Below, piece after piece: positions 9,101 through 17,598 of a DNA stretch of 64,000 nt. The first letter of the stretch is position 1, and every line of letters begins with the position of its first letter. The stretch lies in assembly GCA_030829545.1 (NCBI GenBank), contig JAURAI010000001.1, forward strand, positions 134,234 through 198,233. Reading direction: 5' to 3'. The DNA comes from Candidatus Poseidonia sp. GTDB taxonomy: Archaea > Thermoplasmatota > Poseidoniia > Poseidoniales > Poseidoniaceae. The position numbers and the translations under genes are program-made. Under the pieces are notes generated by a model. The model did not search any database. It had not been told where the DNA came from and was given only the letters and a program-made list of their open reading frames with translations.

Positions 9101-12100
9101 AATCTCGTTGTCGTCATACCAAGGCTTGCCCATCGTGGTGTTGTCAAAGACAGTCTTGATGTCAAGACGATAGACACCTGATACGAATTCGTGGCTTGCA
9201 ATGACACTCGTAGATGCCTCCTCTGCATCCACGTTGGTGCGCGAGTCGGTGTAGGTGGCATCTTGAATGAAGGTGTATTCTTGGAGGGAGATGTTGTTAA
9301 ATCCAACACCCTTGAATCCGTCATTGATTCCATTTCGACCATCATCATCAGATTGGAATTCAAAGTTGACGTCCACAGTAGAGCCTTGAAGTGACATACA
9401 CTCGGTTCGCCACTGACTTGAATCCGATGAAGAACGGTTCTGAATGTACAAGTGTGTCAAGTCAATGCTGGTGGTCTTGACAAGATCGTCGGTGTTGAAG
9501 AAGACGTTGTAGTTGCTTGTCCCTTCTGCATTGGAAGCATCGCCAATGAAGTCCAATTCTGTTTGGTCAATGGATTCTGTTGCGTTGACGATACCGTTAC
9601 CGTCATCGTCATTTTGACAGGTTCCATCCTCGTTGTAATCGTTCCATTGAGCGTAGACCAATCCGGTATAATTGGCTCCGTCTTTGAGCCAATCCAAGGT
9701 CATAACCGCATAGTCACTCGGGTCGATATCTCCATCCTGATCGGTGGTATAGAAGGTATCAGCATAATACTCAAAGTTGAGTGAAACGAAATCGCCTGCC
9801 ATTGAGGTCAAGTCGATGTCTGGAATGACCAGTGTTTCATTGGCCCAAGCATCGTCGTAGCCGTTGGTTGATGTGTCACAGGGGTGGCCGAACCAGTAGG
9901 CGTTGTTGTTGAAAATCTTGGTCGAACAACTGTTCTCGTTGTAGATGGCCCCTTTCGGTTGCAATCCGTCGGTCTTTTCGGAGTAACGGTAGCCTTGGCT
10001 ACCTCCTTCAAAGGATTCTTCACAAACTGCAGAGGGAGTACCACAGTACACGTCGGAGGGTGTTGCGGAGTAAACCGTTGCCTCAATTCCGAAGTCGACG
10101 GGGGTGTTTCCGTAGTTGTTGGTGGTCACACCGATGTCAAAGATACCTTCTGCGTACAGTCCACCGGGCTTGAAGAAATCAATGGACTCGACGGTAGGGT
10201 CGTAGAGATTAAACGGCGTGACATAGCCAATTGCGTCATCGTTAATCGGTTGCTCATCCCATGTGTTGCTGGACAATGTAGCAGAGATTCGGTAGGTTGT
10301 GTCGTTGAGGAGGTTCGCTTGAATCGAAGTGGTGTATTCCTGTCCAGGTTGTAGGTTGCTCAACGGACCAATGGTGGTCGATTGAACCTGTGGGTTGGGC
10401 ATGAAGGCAGTGTTCTGCTTCCAAATGGAGAGATTGTCAACGGCGAAACCGTCTCGTCCACTCCATCGGCTTTCGTTGTTATTAGCGGTTGAACCCTCGA
10501 ATCCTGTTCGGAAGCGGAATCGGACGTCAACAGTTTCGTCAGCCCACGGAGAGAGGTCAAAGACACCGAGGTCGTCTTCGGTAAAGTTGTCCCATCCGTA
10601 GTAGGTGCCTGGGCTGTAGAGGCCGTAGTAAACGATGTTCTCTGGGGCTGCACCCCATGCGTTCATCTTGAACATTCGATCGTTGTCAAAGCCGCCCCAC
10701 ATCGAAGCACCAGAAGCACAAGCCCCTTCAATTGCAGCGAGTTGTGGGCAACCGATAAGGTTCCACCCTGACTCATCGCTTCCAACTTCAACGATGGCGA
10801 GATCATCCCAAACGTCACCGACGATGAAGCCTGTACCGTCAGAACTTCCAAGAGCGCCCAATCCGAGATGACGGAACAATTCCACGCTCATGAAAGCACG
10901 GTCTGCTCCGCTAAGGTCCACATCATTGAGGACCATGGCGTCGTCCCAGTTCTTTCCGTAGCCGCTCCATGTATCGCCAGAAGCGTTGGTTTTCATGGTT
11001 CCAGCCCACATGAAGTCGGTTGGGTTGAGGTAGTTCGCAGACACGTTAGCGTCGTTATTACCGCCACCTGTTGCACCTGTTGAGTGGTTGACTTCAAGGT
11101 GCCAATTGGTGGCACCGTCGACGTACTCTTCATAGGACCAGGAACATCCTGAGCCGCAGCCAGTCTTGACTTCTGGACTGTCCCAGTCGTTGGAGTAGAC
11201 GGTGTTGTTGGTCGAGTTCGCTTCGTCAACGATCTTGAGTTCAACATCCAAATCTGCCGTTTGTCCGTTCAACGTGTCCATTCCAGTGTTTGTGACGGTG
11301 ACGTTGATGGTACGTGACCCTTCTCCGACAACCCCGAAGAAACGGTCGGTCGGTGAAATGTCAAGGTCGGTAACGGCCAAGTCTTTGTTGTCCATCTCAA
11401 CGATGGTCAATGTATCGTATTGACCCTCCCAGCCGAAGTTGTCTCGCCAGCCACCGAAAGCGTAGTTGGTGTGGCCTACAACGAGGTCTGGAGCGGAAGT
11501 TGAAGTTCCTTGGAGCTGACCGATGGCTACAGCCGATGGTCGTCGCCCTGCCTCGTACGAAAGCGGACTAACGTGACCGCCATTTCCGTCAGAAAGCGTG
11601 ACTTGCACGGTGGTTGGGTAGTTCAACCAGAAGTTGGATGTACTGCCACCAGAAGAGTCGGTGGTGTTTTGCTGGTAAGCGATGGTGGGGTTCACGAAGT
11701 CAGGTTCGCCATCACCATTGAGATCTGAAACAGCAATGGTCCACGAAATGTAAGGTCCGAAATATGCATATTGGGAATTTCCAAACGTCCCCTGGGCCGT
11801 GGCTTCTTTGAAGGTAATGTTCTCGACACCGCCATCCATGATTGCGATTGTGTCGATGTAACCGCTACCGCCAATGTCGGCGATTGAGAAATCTTCAGTA
11901 GAGATTGCATTCATGTTGATGATGGCGGTATTTGCTTGGTTAGTACCATAGGAATAGGACACGGGGTAATTCTGAGTTAAACAATTAAATTCAATGATGG
12001 TGATGTTGTCATCATTACCCGGATTGGTGGTTTGGCCCGTAGAGTAGTCAAGGCCCTCACTACGAAGAAGGAAAATGTCATCATCCGTACATGAACCTTG

Positions 12101-12835
12101 TATTCCAGTTTGTGATTCACCAAAGTCGCCAACCTCAATGGAACGATAGGTATTCGCTTGTGATGAACCAAGATTCGTTACCAAACCGCTGGTAGTTGAG
12201 GTGATTGGGCTACGGTAGGTCACGACTCGTTGCGTGGTGATGTCAGCAAGGAGGTCAACAACGTAAATGTCGTCGTTTCCGTCTTGGTCAGCGTCACCGA
12301 CTGCAATGTCCCAAACCCAAAAGTGAGTAAAACGCTCACCGATTGAAAACTCCTTGTTGTTGCAACCAGCGTTTTCAATGATGGTGATGTTACCTGGTTC
12401 ACCGGCTGGGGCACCTGAATCGTCAGTCTTGAAAGGATTGTTTTTCTGATAGATGACGATGTCGGGAGCGGTGTCACCAGTGAATTCACCGACTTCAACA
12501 AATTCGACATTGGCGAATTCATCCCAGTCTGCGTTACGGCTTTGATTGCCAGCAACCCAGATGTCTTGGCGTTCGCTGAAATCTCCGTTTCCATCGTTCC
12601 ACAAGATACTCATCGAGTGGGTTCCATCTGTCGCCACTGCCAAATCATTGTGGCCATCACAGTTGAAATCGCCGATGGCAATGTCGGATGGGTCACGGTT
12701 CGTGGTGTAGGTTCGGGCAACCGACGCGCTTGAGGTAGCGGCCAAGGCAACTGTTGTGCTGAGCAGCATTATCGTGGTGAGGAAAATACTGCGGATTCGG
12801 GCTCTAGAGAGGTCGGTTTGAGATTTCATTGACAT
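6155..12835 (-). CDS. Giant surface protein with FG-GAP-like repeats, GATase-like insert, membrane anchor and repeat tail
   Basis: A 2226-residue exported protein, by far the largest gene here. After a signal peptide (about residues 14-38) the N-terminal third carries FG-GAP/VCBS-type repeats with calcium-loop phrases such as GDFNCDGHNDL, DADQDGNDDIYV and DLNGDGEPDFV, which usually build beta-propellers that bind ligands or other cells. CARDB-like and other beta-sandwich stretches follow, then near residues 1390-1600 a segment resembling a class I glutamine-amidotransferase-like fold. A single helix (TLIIVIIAIIGLIVGATLMF) near the C-terminus anchors it, leaving a roughly 115-residue Ala/Gln-rich cytoplasmic tail with two copies of a QGY-x4-TA-x-A-x-AQQY unit. 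A TATA-like box 26-35 bases upstream supports a leaderless start at the ATG at 12835; a GTG precedes it directly. Role in adhesion or polymer binding is inference. Confidence 0.85.
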   Translation of the reverse strand: MSMKSQTDLSRARIRSIFLTTIMLLSTTVALAATSSASVARTYTTNRDPSDIAIGDFNCDGHNDLAVATDGTHSMSILWNDGNGDFSERQDIWVAGNQSRNADWDEFANVEFVEVGEFTGDTAPDIVIYQKNNPFKTDDSGAPAGEPGNITIIENAGCNNKEFSIGERFTHFWVWDIAVGDADQDGNDDIYVVDLLADITTQRVVTYRSPITSTTSGLVTNLGSSQANTYRSIEVGDFGESQTGIQGSCTDDDIFLLRSEGLDYSTGQTTNPGNDDNITIIEFNCLTQNYPVSYSYGTNQANTAIINMNAISTEDFSIADIGGSGYIDTIAIMDGGVENITFKEATAQGTFGNSQYAYFGPYISWTIAVSDLNGDGEPDFVNPTIAYQQNTTDSSGGSTSNFWLNYPTTVQVTLSDGNGGHVSPLSYEAGRRPSAVAIGQLQGTSTSAPDLVVGHTNYAFGGWRDNFGWEGQYDTLTIVEMDNKDLAVTDLDISPTDRFFGVVGEGSRTINVTVTNTGMDTLNGQTADLDVELKIVDEANSTNNTVYSNDWDSPEVKTGCGSGCSWSYEEYVDGATNWHLEVNHSTGATGGGNNDANVSANYLNPTDFMWAGTMKTNASGDTWSGYGKNWDDAMVLNDVDLSGADRAFMSVELFRHLGLGALGSSDGTGFIVGDVWDDLAIVEVGSDESGWNLIGCPQLAAIEGACASGASMWGGFDNDRMFKMNAWGAAPENIVYYGLYSPGTYYGWDNFTEDDLGVFDLSPWADETVDVRFRFRTGFEGSTANNNESRWSGRDGFAVDNLSIWKQNTAFMPNPQVQSTTIGPLSNLQPGQEYTTSIQANLLNDTTYRISATLSSNTWDEQPINDDAIGYVTPFNLYDPTVESIDFFKPGGLYAEGIFDIGVTTNNYGNTPVDFGIEATVYSATPSDVYCGTPSAVCEESFEGGSQGYRYSEKTDGLQPKGAIYNENSCSTKIFNNNAYWFGHPCDTSTNGYDDAWANETLVIPDIDLTSMAGDFVSLNFEYYADTFYTTDQDGDIDPSDYAVMTLDWLKDGANYTGLVYAQWNDYNEDGTCQNDDDGNGIVNATESIDQTELDFIGDASNAEGTSNYNVFFNTDDLVKTTSIDLTHLYIQNRSSSDSSQWRTECMSLQGSTVDVNFEFQSDDDGRNGINDGFKGVGFNNISLQEYTFIQDATYTDSRTNVDAEEASTSVIASHEFVSGVYRLDIKTVFDNTTMGKPWYDDNEISTANNIERVIFNVESVDISIGKPDTLACHSDQTLPCVLPIDGALTHSWEFQATNGVLAGDYLFYMEVTDMADGSQAHIVSSGPAVTLENQEKTDVTFTPWNGWQDGHTYNISFYGELADGSETGNVRYFHATFANQVDIAILSDTSSRTTAIKQDLAILNMSYTQFEINDWSTYFDAGWFTHYDKIILPWQDVLVAKDTQFGGDGYYQYIGEPARRTVLENFMSAGGTVQAHLGPLGSQIYGLDQGLAGRLPFGLDVQSRDTAETQVTYSTMDLADPYHPVMENIDVNAFQGFDANSGVAQAVLNTKSVSTTNVPGTCDGYMEEGGYFQRLIRSTEDIQDTVLGVCSYFSGGLIVSTIDVATHSERADSSTFPMLGNLLSYQVTPYPNGFGTLGNGLDLTINGDVPGIDPSTGKYALRYMKSDATLNFGFTTDTTETMITDWVIDGPTNWDGSTLASGVLGESSDASPSMTFCKADLASQTGCAQGEQWHITLMLHDAHGHARTIDVTVETNDVYADEFRPEADAVVDIRTEYQDNVEFIGTKTVSNKEWDIHRIILEGEGDDAELVIHFDASNSSDADSLEGNGIESYEWKVLFDAPYGDDSFDLDGHTFTQTAASNGQWSYKFKNQTVDSTGTTENQIRIELIVYDSAGKFSEKHRMYFVVVPEGFGDEEPAIQWDNVQLNNSKFEDDTLTISGTVLSGAETSEVYVEAAFFEDDFTASSIMKYNMSELGLWGKSNAMGDNDRFEITLNVDSLYTNVSKSQRVFIKYYEGDYPNERWVTIKWIEINLPACPGIEIDPQAEAAGGEFILDANGDCQWSGAWSFDPTTGLWTDNSNPTDDTQGDAGGLDSTLIIVIIAIIGLIVGATLMFMRNGSQKDDAFGMENAFGADALDPTEQYVQQLIAQGYPEETARAFAQQYVGGAAAQPAAAAEPVAAQPAAAAFDQAIYEQYYQQFVGQGYDAATAAAYAQQYAIQYAQSQQ

Positions 12836-12860
12836 CACTTGCTTCGTCCAAGTTCTGTTG

Positions 12861-12870
12861 GGATATAATG
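12861..12870 (-). promoter_or_regulatory. TATA-like promoter box of the giant surface protein gene
   Basis: On the minus strand the box reads CATTATATCC and ends 26 bases before the ATG at 12835, the spacing expected when transcription begins at or next to the start codon. No Shine-Dalgarno sequence lies in between, which fits leaderless translation. Confidence 0.55.
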
Positions 12871-12922
12871 CCTTTGTAGTGAAGTTCGTTGAGAGGTGGA
12901 GCGCTAACCGCCATTTGTGGTC

Positions 12923-12940
12923 AATTCTACTCGTAGAATT
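12923..12940. promoter_or_regulatory. Inverted repeat AATTCTAC-TC-GTAGAATT
   Basis: Two perfect 8-bp arms around a 2-base centre. It lies 19 bases past the stop of the unknown gene at 12959 and about 90 bases upstream of the giant surface protein start. It could be a terminator hairpin for the former or an operator for the latter; the very short loop favours a protein site. Confidence 0.4.
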
Positions 12941-12958
12941 TTACATCTACGCAAGGAG

Positions 12959-13636
12959 TTAGAATCGCCCAGACAACCATTTCGGAGAGGGACCCCAACC
13001 GATTGCGTCTCCACCGTGAATTTTCACCAATTTGCCCGCTGAGAAAAGAGATTCAAGCCACACTTCGAGCGTCGTGCCCTCGCGATTGCCCAATTTTTTA
13101 CTGGCTATTTCTTCGATATCTTCGGTTCGAAGCCCCGTGAGGCCATGGTCACGCACCACAAGTTGCAACAATTCCCTCAACCATGCTTCTGCCATTGGAT
13201 CAACGCTCGTTGCCCCTTGAACGGGCTGAGGAGGATCCATGTCATCGAGAATGTCCATCAAGTCGATCATGTCTGGTTTTTCAGCCGGCTCAAGACCGGC
13301 AGCATTCAACCTCGCTTTCAAATCCAATTCGCCAATAGGCCGCCTGACAATTGGGATGCGGCTTGGGTCTGGCTCTGGACCCATGTCTGCGGGTTTTGTG
13401 CTCTCTGGAGCATCCTCCATTTCGATATCTATGCCTGCTTTTTTCCGCCCCTGACTGACCTTTGAGAGATTGGATGCTTTGACTTGAGTGCCAATTGGCA
13501 TTGTCCACCCTACACCCTGAAGGCCGAGTTCCTCGACGTATTTCTCAACCCAATCAACGTCTCCCTCAATGGAAATATCCACGTCGTGGTCATCCGAGCG
13601 AAAGCGGTATCGGACATTGCCGCGAAGTCGAGTCAT
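12959..13636 (-). CDS. Unknown acidic protein with central linker
   Basis: A 225-residue protein that I cannot assign. The first 50 residues (FRSDDHDVDISIEGDVDWVEKYVEELG) look like a small alpha/beta domain of a sort also seen in other archaeal hypothetical proteins. A low-complexity linker rich in Pro, Asp and Glu follows, and the last 75 residues are helical with a winged-helix-like feel (WLRELLQLVVRDHGL, GLRTEDIEEIASKKLG). It contains no membrane segment, metal motif or nucleotide-binding loop. It lies downstream of aconitase on the same strand with a 45-bp gap, so co-transcription is possible. Confidence 0.65.
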   Translation of the reverse strand: MTRLRGNVRYRFRSDDHDVDISIEGDVDWVEKYVEELGLQGVGWTMPIGTQVKASNLSKVSQGRKKAGIDIEMEDAPESTKPADMGPEPDPSRIPIVRRPIGELDLKARLNAAGLEPAEKPDMIDLMDILDDMDPPQPVQGATSVDPMAEAWLRELLQLVVRDHGLTGLRTEDIEEIASKKLGNREGTTLEVWLESLFSAGKLVKIHGGDAIGWGPSPKWLSGRF

Positions 13637-13681
13637 CGGTTTCCTTCCTCCTTCTTCCTGCCTATCAAGGTAATGGATTCG

Positions 13682-16348
13682 TCATTCTTCTTGAGCGAGT
13701 TGACGAAGAACTGTGTGCAAAATACCACCGTTGCGATAGTATTCAACTTCAACAGGTGTGTCCAGGCGTACTTGTGCTTCAAAGGTCAAAATGCTTCCAT
13801 CCAAGGCTTTCGCTTCCACGGTCAACCATTGCAGTGGTTCGACGTCGTTATCGACGGGAATTGAGAAGGATTCGTGACCTGTCAGTCCGAGCGTTTCGTG
13901 GCTTTCGCCTTCTTTGAAGGTCAACGGCAACACGCCCATGCCAACTAAGTTTGAACGGTGAATTCGTTCAAAGGAGGTCGCAAGGACCGCTTTGACGCCC
14001 AAAAGATAGGTGCCCTTTGCAGCCCAATCCCGGGACGACCCCGTACCGTATTGGCTGCCAGCGAGAACGACCTTCGGGGCTTCAATACCTGCGGCATCGA
14101 ACACGGACATCACTTCACCGTTTTCGTGATTCAGGGCGTAGCCTCCTTCTGTTTCAGGCGCCATCTGGTTGCGGATACGGACGTTCGCAAAGGTACCTCG
14201 CATCATGATTTCGTGATTGCCTCGGCGGCTGCCAAAGGAATTGAAATCGCCATGTTGAACGCCGCGCTCTGTCAACCAACGGCCTGCAGGCCCGTCTGCA
14301 GGGAAGGAGCCAGCAGGAGAGATGTGGTCGGTGGTGATGGAATCTCCCAACTTGAGCAGAACTTTGGCGTCGTGGATCGGTTGTATGGGGTCGGCCGTTG
14401 GTGAAAGGCCGCTGAAGAAGGTTGGAAGACGGATGTAGGTTGATTCGGCAGCCCAAGGGTAGAGGGGGGATGATTCAGCTGGTATGCTGTTCCAACGAGG
14501 CTCGTTCATGGCGTCTGCGTATCGCTGACGGAACATATCTGGCGTGATGACATTCATCGCTTCTTGCAATTCTTCATCGCTTGGCCAGAGCTCGGAAAGC
14601 ATCACTGGATTGCCCTCGGTATCGTAACCCATGGGTTCGGTTGCCAAATCGATTTCAAGACTGCCTGCAATTGCGTAGGCGACCACCAAAGGTGGACTTG
14701 CAAGATAGGAGGCTTTGACCTTCCCGTGTACTCGGCCCTCGAAATTTCGGTTTCCAGAAATGACGGAGCCCACGATAAGGTTCGCTTCATCGATGGCGGC
14801 CTCGATGGGCTTGTCCAAGGGGCCAGAATTACCAATGCACGTTGTGCATCCGTACCCTACGACGTGGAACCCCATGGCGTTGAGGTCATCCTGCAGACCA
14901 GTGGCTTCGTAATATTCCGTAACAACACGGCTACCGGGGGCAAGGGAGGTCTTGACCCACGGTTTGACGCTTAGGCCACGCTGTCGTGCCTTGCGAGCGA
15001 GCAAACCAGCGGCGAGCATGACGCCGGGGTTCGAGGTATTCGTGCAGGAGGTGATGGCAGCGATGACGACGTCACCGTGATTCAGGTCGAAGCGTTCACC
15101 GTCAAGGTCCACGATGGCACCGTTGGAGAGGTCGCTTTGAGCAAGACCGTGCCCGTGGTGTCCGAGTTCATGGGTGAGGCTGGTTACAAAGTGTTCTTTC
15201 ATTTCATGCAGGTCCACGCGATCTTGAGGGCGCTTTGGTCCTGCGAGAGCGGGCAAAACATCGTCGAGGTTGAGTTCAAGCACGGCCGTATAGGCTTTTT
15301 CTTGAGCACCTTCCTCGTACCAGAAGCCTTGGGCCTTCGCGTAGGTTTCAACCCCGGCAATAGCAGCCTCCTCACGGCCGGTCAATCGAAGATAGTCCAG
15401 CGTGCGTTGGTCTACGGGGAAAAAGCCGCAAGTTGCACCGTATTCAGGAGCCATGTTGGCGATGGTTGCGCGGTCAGCGAGCGAGAGTGCTTTCATACCG
15501 GCTCCGAAAAATTCAACGAATTTGCCAACAACACCGTGCTCTCGGAGCATCTCAACGATTCGCAGCGTCATGTCCGTAGCCGTGACGCCGGATTGGAGTT
15601 GACCCGTCAAACGTACACCAACGACGTCAGGAGCGAGCATGTAGATCGGTTGGCCCAACATCACTGCCTCAGCTTCAATGCCACCTACACCCCAACCCAG
15701 GACGCCCAATCCATTGACCATGGTCGTGTGAGAGTCGGTTCCCACGAGGGTATCTGCCAACCAGATGCCGTCTTCCTGGCGAGCAACACTGGCCAAGAAT
15801 TCGAGATTGACTTGGTGAACAATACCGCGTGAAGGGGGCACTGCTTGGAAGTTGGCCAGTGATTGCTGACCCCATTTCAAGAAGGTATAACGTTCCATAT
15901 TACGGTGATATTCAATGTCAAGATTGAGGTCAAGCGCATTGGCGTGAGCACCTGATACGTCCACTTGGACGGAATGATCGATGACGAGGTCGACGGGGAC
16001 TTGTGGGTTGACCTTTTCGGGGTCTCCGCCCATTTCCACCATGGCGTCTCGCAGAGCAGCCAAATCAACAACGGCTGGAACGCCCGTGAAATCTTGAAGA
16101 ATCACCCGTGAGGGGCGGAAGGGAATTTCTCCACGCTCGCCTTGGGGAGACCACGCAGCGATGCGACGAATGTCGTCTTCCGTGATGAGAAAGCCATCAT
16201 GGGCTCGTAACGCCCCTTCGAGAAGAATACGAATTGAATAGGGCAGGTGGCTTGTTGAAAGTCCATTGCTATCAAGCGCATCAAGTGCAAAATAATCGCC
16301 GCCTACTTCAAGCGGACGTCGTGCATGAAAGGGGTCCAAAGTCGCCAT
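13682..16348 (-). CDS. acnA: Aconitate hydratase, AcnA/IRP1 type
   Basis: Converts citrate to isocitrate in the TCA cycle using a [4Fe-4S] cluster. The 888-residue length matches the AcnA/IRP1 family (about 890), and the cluster cysteines are visible in TSCTNTSNP and in the GCTTCIGNSGPL stretch. Other family hallmarks are DFTGVPAVVDLAA, DSHTTMVNGLGVLGWGVGG and, in the swivel domain, GSSRDWAAKG. I start at the ATG at 16348; a TTG 12 bases upstream is less likely. It is a neighbour of the divergent 2-oxoacid:ferredoxin oxidoreductase genes, which act further along the same pathway. Nothing looks truncated. Confidence 0.96.
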   Translation of the reverse strand: MATLDPFHARRPLEVGGDYFALDALDSNGLSTSHLPYSIRILLEGALRAHDGFLITEDDIRRIAAWSPQGERGEIPFRPSRVILQDFTGVPAVVDLAALRDAMVEMGGDPEKVNPQVPVDLVIDHSVQVDVSGAHANALDLNLDIEYHRNMERYTFLKWGQQSLANFQAVPPSRGIVHQVNLEFLASVARQEDGIWLADTLVGTDSHTTMVNGLGVLGWGVGGIEAEAVMLGQPIYMLAPDVVGVRLTGQLQSGVTATDMTLRIVEMLREHGVVGKFVEFFGAGMKALSLADRATIANMAPEYGATCGFFPVDQRTLDYLRLTGREEAAIAGVETYAKAQGFWYEEGAQEKAYTAVLELNLDDVLPALAGPKRPQDRVDLHEMKEHFVTSLTHELGHHGHGLAQSDLSNGAIVDLDGERFDLNHGDVVIAAITSCTNTSNPGVMLAAGLLARKARQRGLSVKPWVKTSLAPGSRVVTEYYEATGLQDDLNAMGFHVVGYGCTTCIGNSGPLDKPIEAAIDEANLIVGSVISGNRNFEGRVHGKVKASYLASPPLVVAYAIAGSLEIDLATEPMGYDTEGNPVMLSELWPSDEELQEAMNVITPDMFRQRYADAMNEPRWNSIPAESSPLYPWAAESTYIRLPTFFSGLSPTADPIQPIHDAKVLLKLGDSITTDHISPAGSFPADGPAGRWLTERGVQHGDFNSFGSRRGNHEIMMRGTFANVRIRNQMAPETEGGYALNHENGEVMSVFDAAGIEAPKVVLAGSQYGTGSSRDWAAKGTYLLGVKAVLATSFERIHRSNLVGMGVLPLTFKEGESHETLGLTGHESFSIPVDNDVEPLQWLTVEAKALDGSILTFEAQVRLDTPVEVEYYRNGGILHTVLRQLAQEE

Positions 16349-16423
16349 GATAACGGCCAAAACGCACCCGTCTATGAAGAAACCCCTCGCACCGTCTGCC
16401 CGAGCAGACTCGGTTGGCGTCCA

Positions 16424-17434
16424 TCACCAGAATTGGTACCAAGGTGTTACTTCAGAGCCCACAAAGGTGGCTGAAACCAAGATGACGCTTTCCATGGGTA
16501 CGTCGCCTGCACCTGTGGCAACTTCTGAGATCGCCGTCACGTGTTCGCAGCCATCCGTAATGCTACCAAAGACCGTGTGCACGCCATCCAACCACTCTGG
16601 TGCACTGTCCTCGGGAATGAGGAAGAATTGGCTTCCACCTGTGTGTGGCGCACTGGTTTTTGCCATTGAAATCGTACATGCATTGTGGACACGTCCGTTG
16701 TCTGCTTCATCGGGAACCGTCCATGCAGACTGTCCTGCTCCGCTGCAAGATGGGTCCTCCGAGACTTGACCGTTACAATATCCGAAGAAGGATGCTGCAT
16801 GGCCACCCGTTCCGTCTTGATTGGTGAAGTCGCCACCTTGAATCATGAAACCATCAATGATGCGGTGAAAAATAGTGTTGTCGTAGTCCCCGTTATCGAT
16901 GAGGGTTTTGAAATTCTCAACGTGGTCGGGCGCATCCGCTGGATAGAGTTCAATGGTAATGGTTCCTGAATCTGCGCCACCGTTCCAAGTCATCTGAAGT
17001 TCAACGACATCGGTAGTCACATCGGTACGGTTGGCGAGGTTAATGGCTGCCAACACCAAGATTCCTGCCAGTAAAATAGCCACCATACTGGCAGGCGTGG
17101 GTGTTCCGTCGTTGAGCAAGCGTGGGAAGGTCGTTTCACTGATCCCTTTGTTTTGCATTTCGTTCAACAAGTCATTGTATACGTTGGCTGCTTTTTTGTC
17201 ACGGGGGTTCTTTTTGATGGCTTCGCGCATCAAATTCGCCGCCTTTCGGTACTCGGCACGGTTTCCGCTCGCTTTGGCGTTGAGCCAGGTTGCGTGCCCT
17301 GCGAGGCGCAAGGTGGTTACTTCCTTCCCGTCAGGGTCAGCTTCACGAAGAATTTTGAGCGCTGATTCGCCTTTTCCTTTGGTGATTGCTTTCTCTGCTT
17401 TTTCCCAAGCAGGACCCATCGCGTCATCGGACAT
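16424..17434 (-). CDS. Membrane-anchored cyclophilin-type peptidyl-prolyl isomerase
   Basis: A 336-residue protein with three parts. Residues 1 to about 95 form a helical, TPR-like cytoplasmic region (AEYRKAANLMREAIKKNPRDKKAANVYNDLL). A single helix near 115-135 (ASMVAILLAGILVLAAINLA) crosses the membrane, and the outside part is a cyclophilin domain that catalyses cis-trans isomerisation of Xaa-Pro bonds in exported proteins. Cyclophilin signatures are FHRIIDGFMIQGGDF and GGSQFFLI, with the catalytic Arg in the first. A short insert with two Cys (GYCNGQVSEDPSC) interrupts the domain and may form a disulphide. The ATG at 17434 is preferred because a GGAG lies about nine bases upstream; an in-frame start further upstream lacks one. 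Confidence 0.9.
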   Translation of the reverse strand: MSDDAMGPAWEKAEKAITKGKGESALKILREADPDGKEVTTLRLAGHATWLNAKASGNRAEYRKAANLMREAIKKNPRDKKAANVYNDLLNEMQNKGISETTFPRLLNDGTPTPASMVAILLAGILVLAAINLANRTDVTTDVVELQMTWNGGADSGTITIELYPADAPDHVENFKTLIDNGDYDNTIFHRIIDGFMIQGGDFTNQDGTGGHAASFFGYCNGQVSEDPSCSGAGQSAWTVPDEADNGRVHNACTISMAKTSAPHTGGSQFFLIPEDSAPEWLDGVHTVFGSITDGCEHVTAISEVATGAGDVPMESVILVSATFVGSEVTPWYQFW

Positions 17435-17598
17435 GAACACTCCGAAGGGTTGTTTGGTTTTGAGTTTCACGCTCCCGTGAAGCATGACTTTGACTGCCCA
17501 AAAGCGGAATGTGCCGACAACATGTTCAAAGAGTGTATGCCAACCCAGTGGCCTAAGGACGAGTCTGCAGGCTCACCACAACCGAGGGATGAACACTC

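Noticed and set aside
13484-15832. Plus-strand frames across the aconitase gene, up to 251 codons
   Set aside because: They are antisense to a full-length enzyme with all catalytic motifs and have no independent support.
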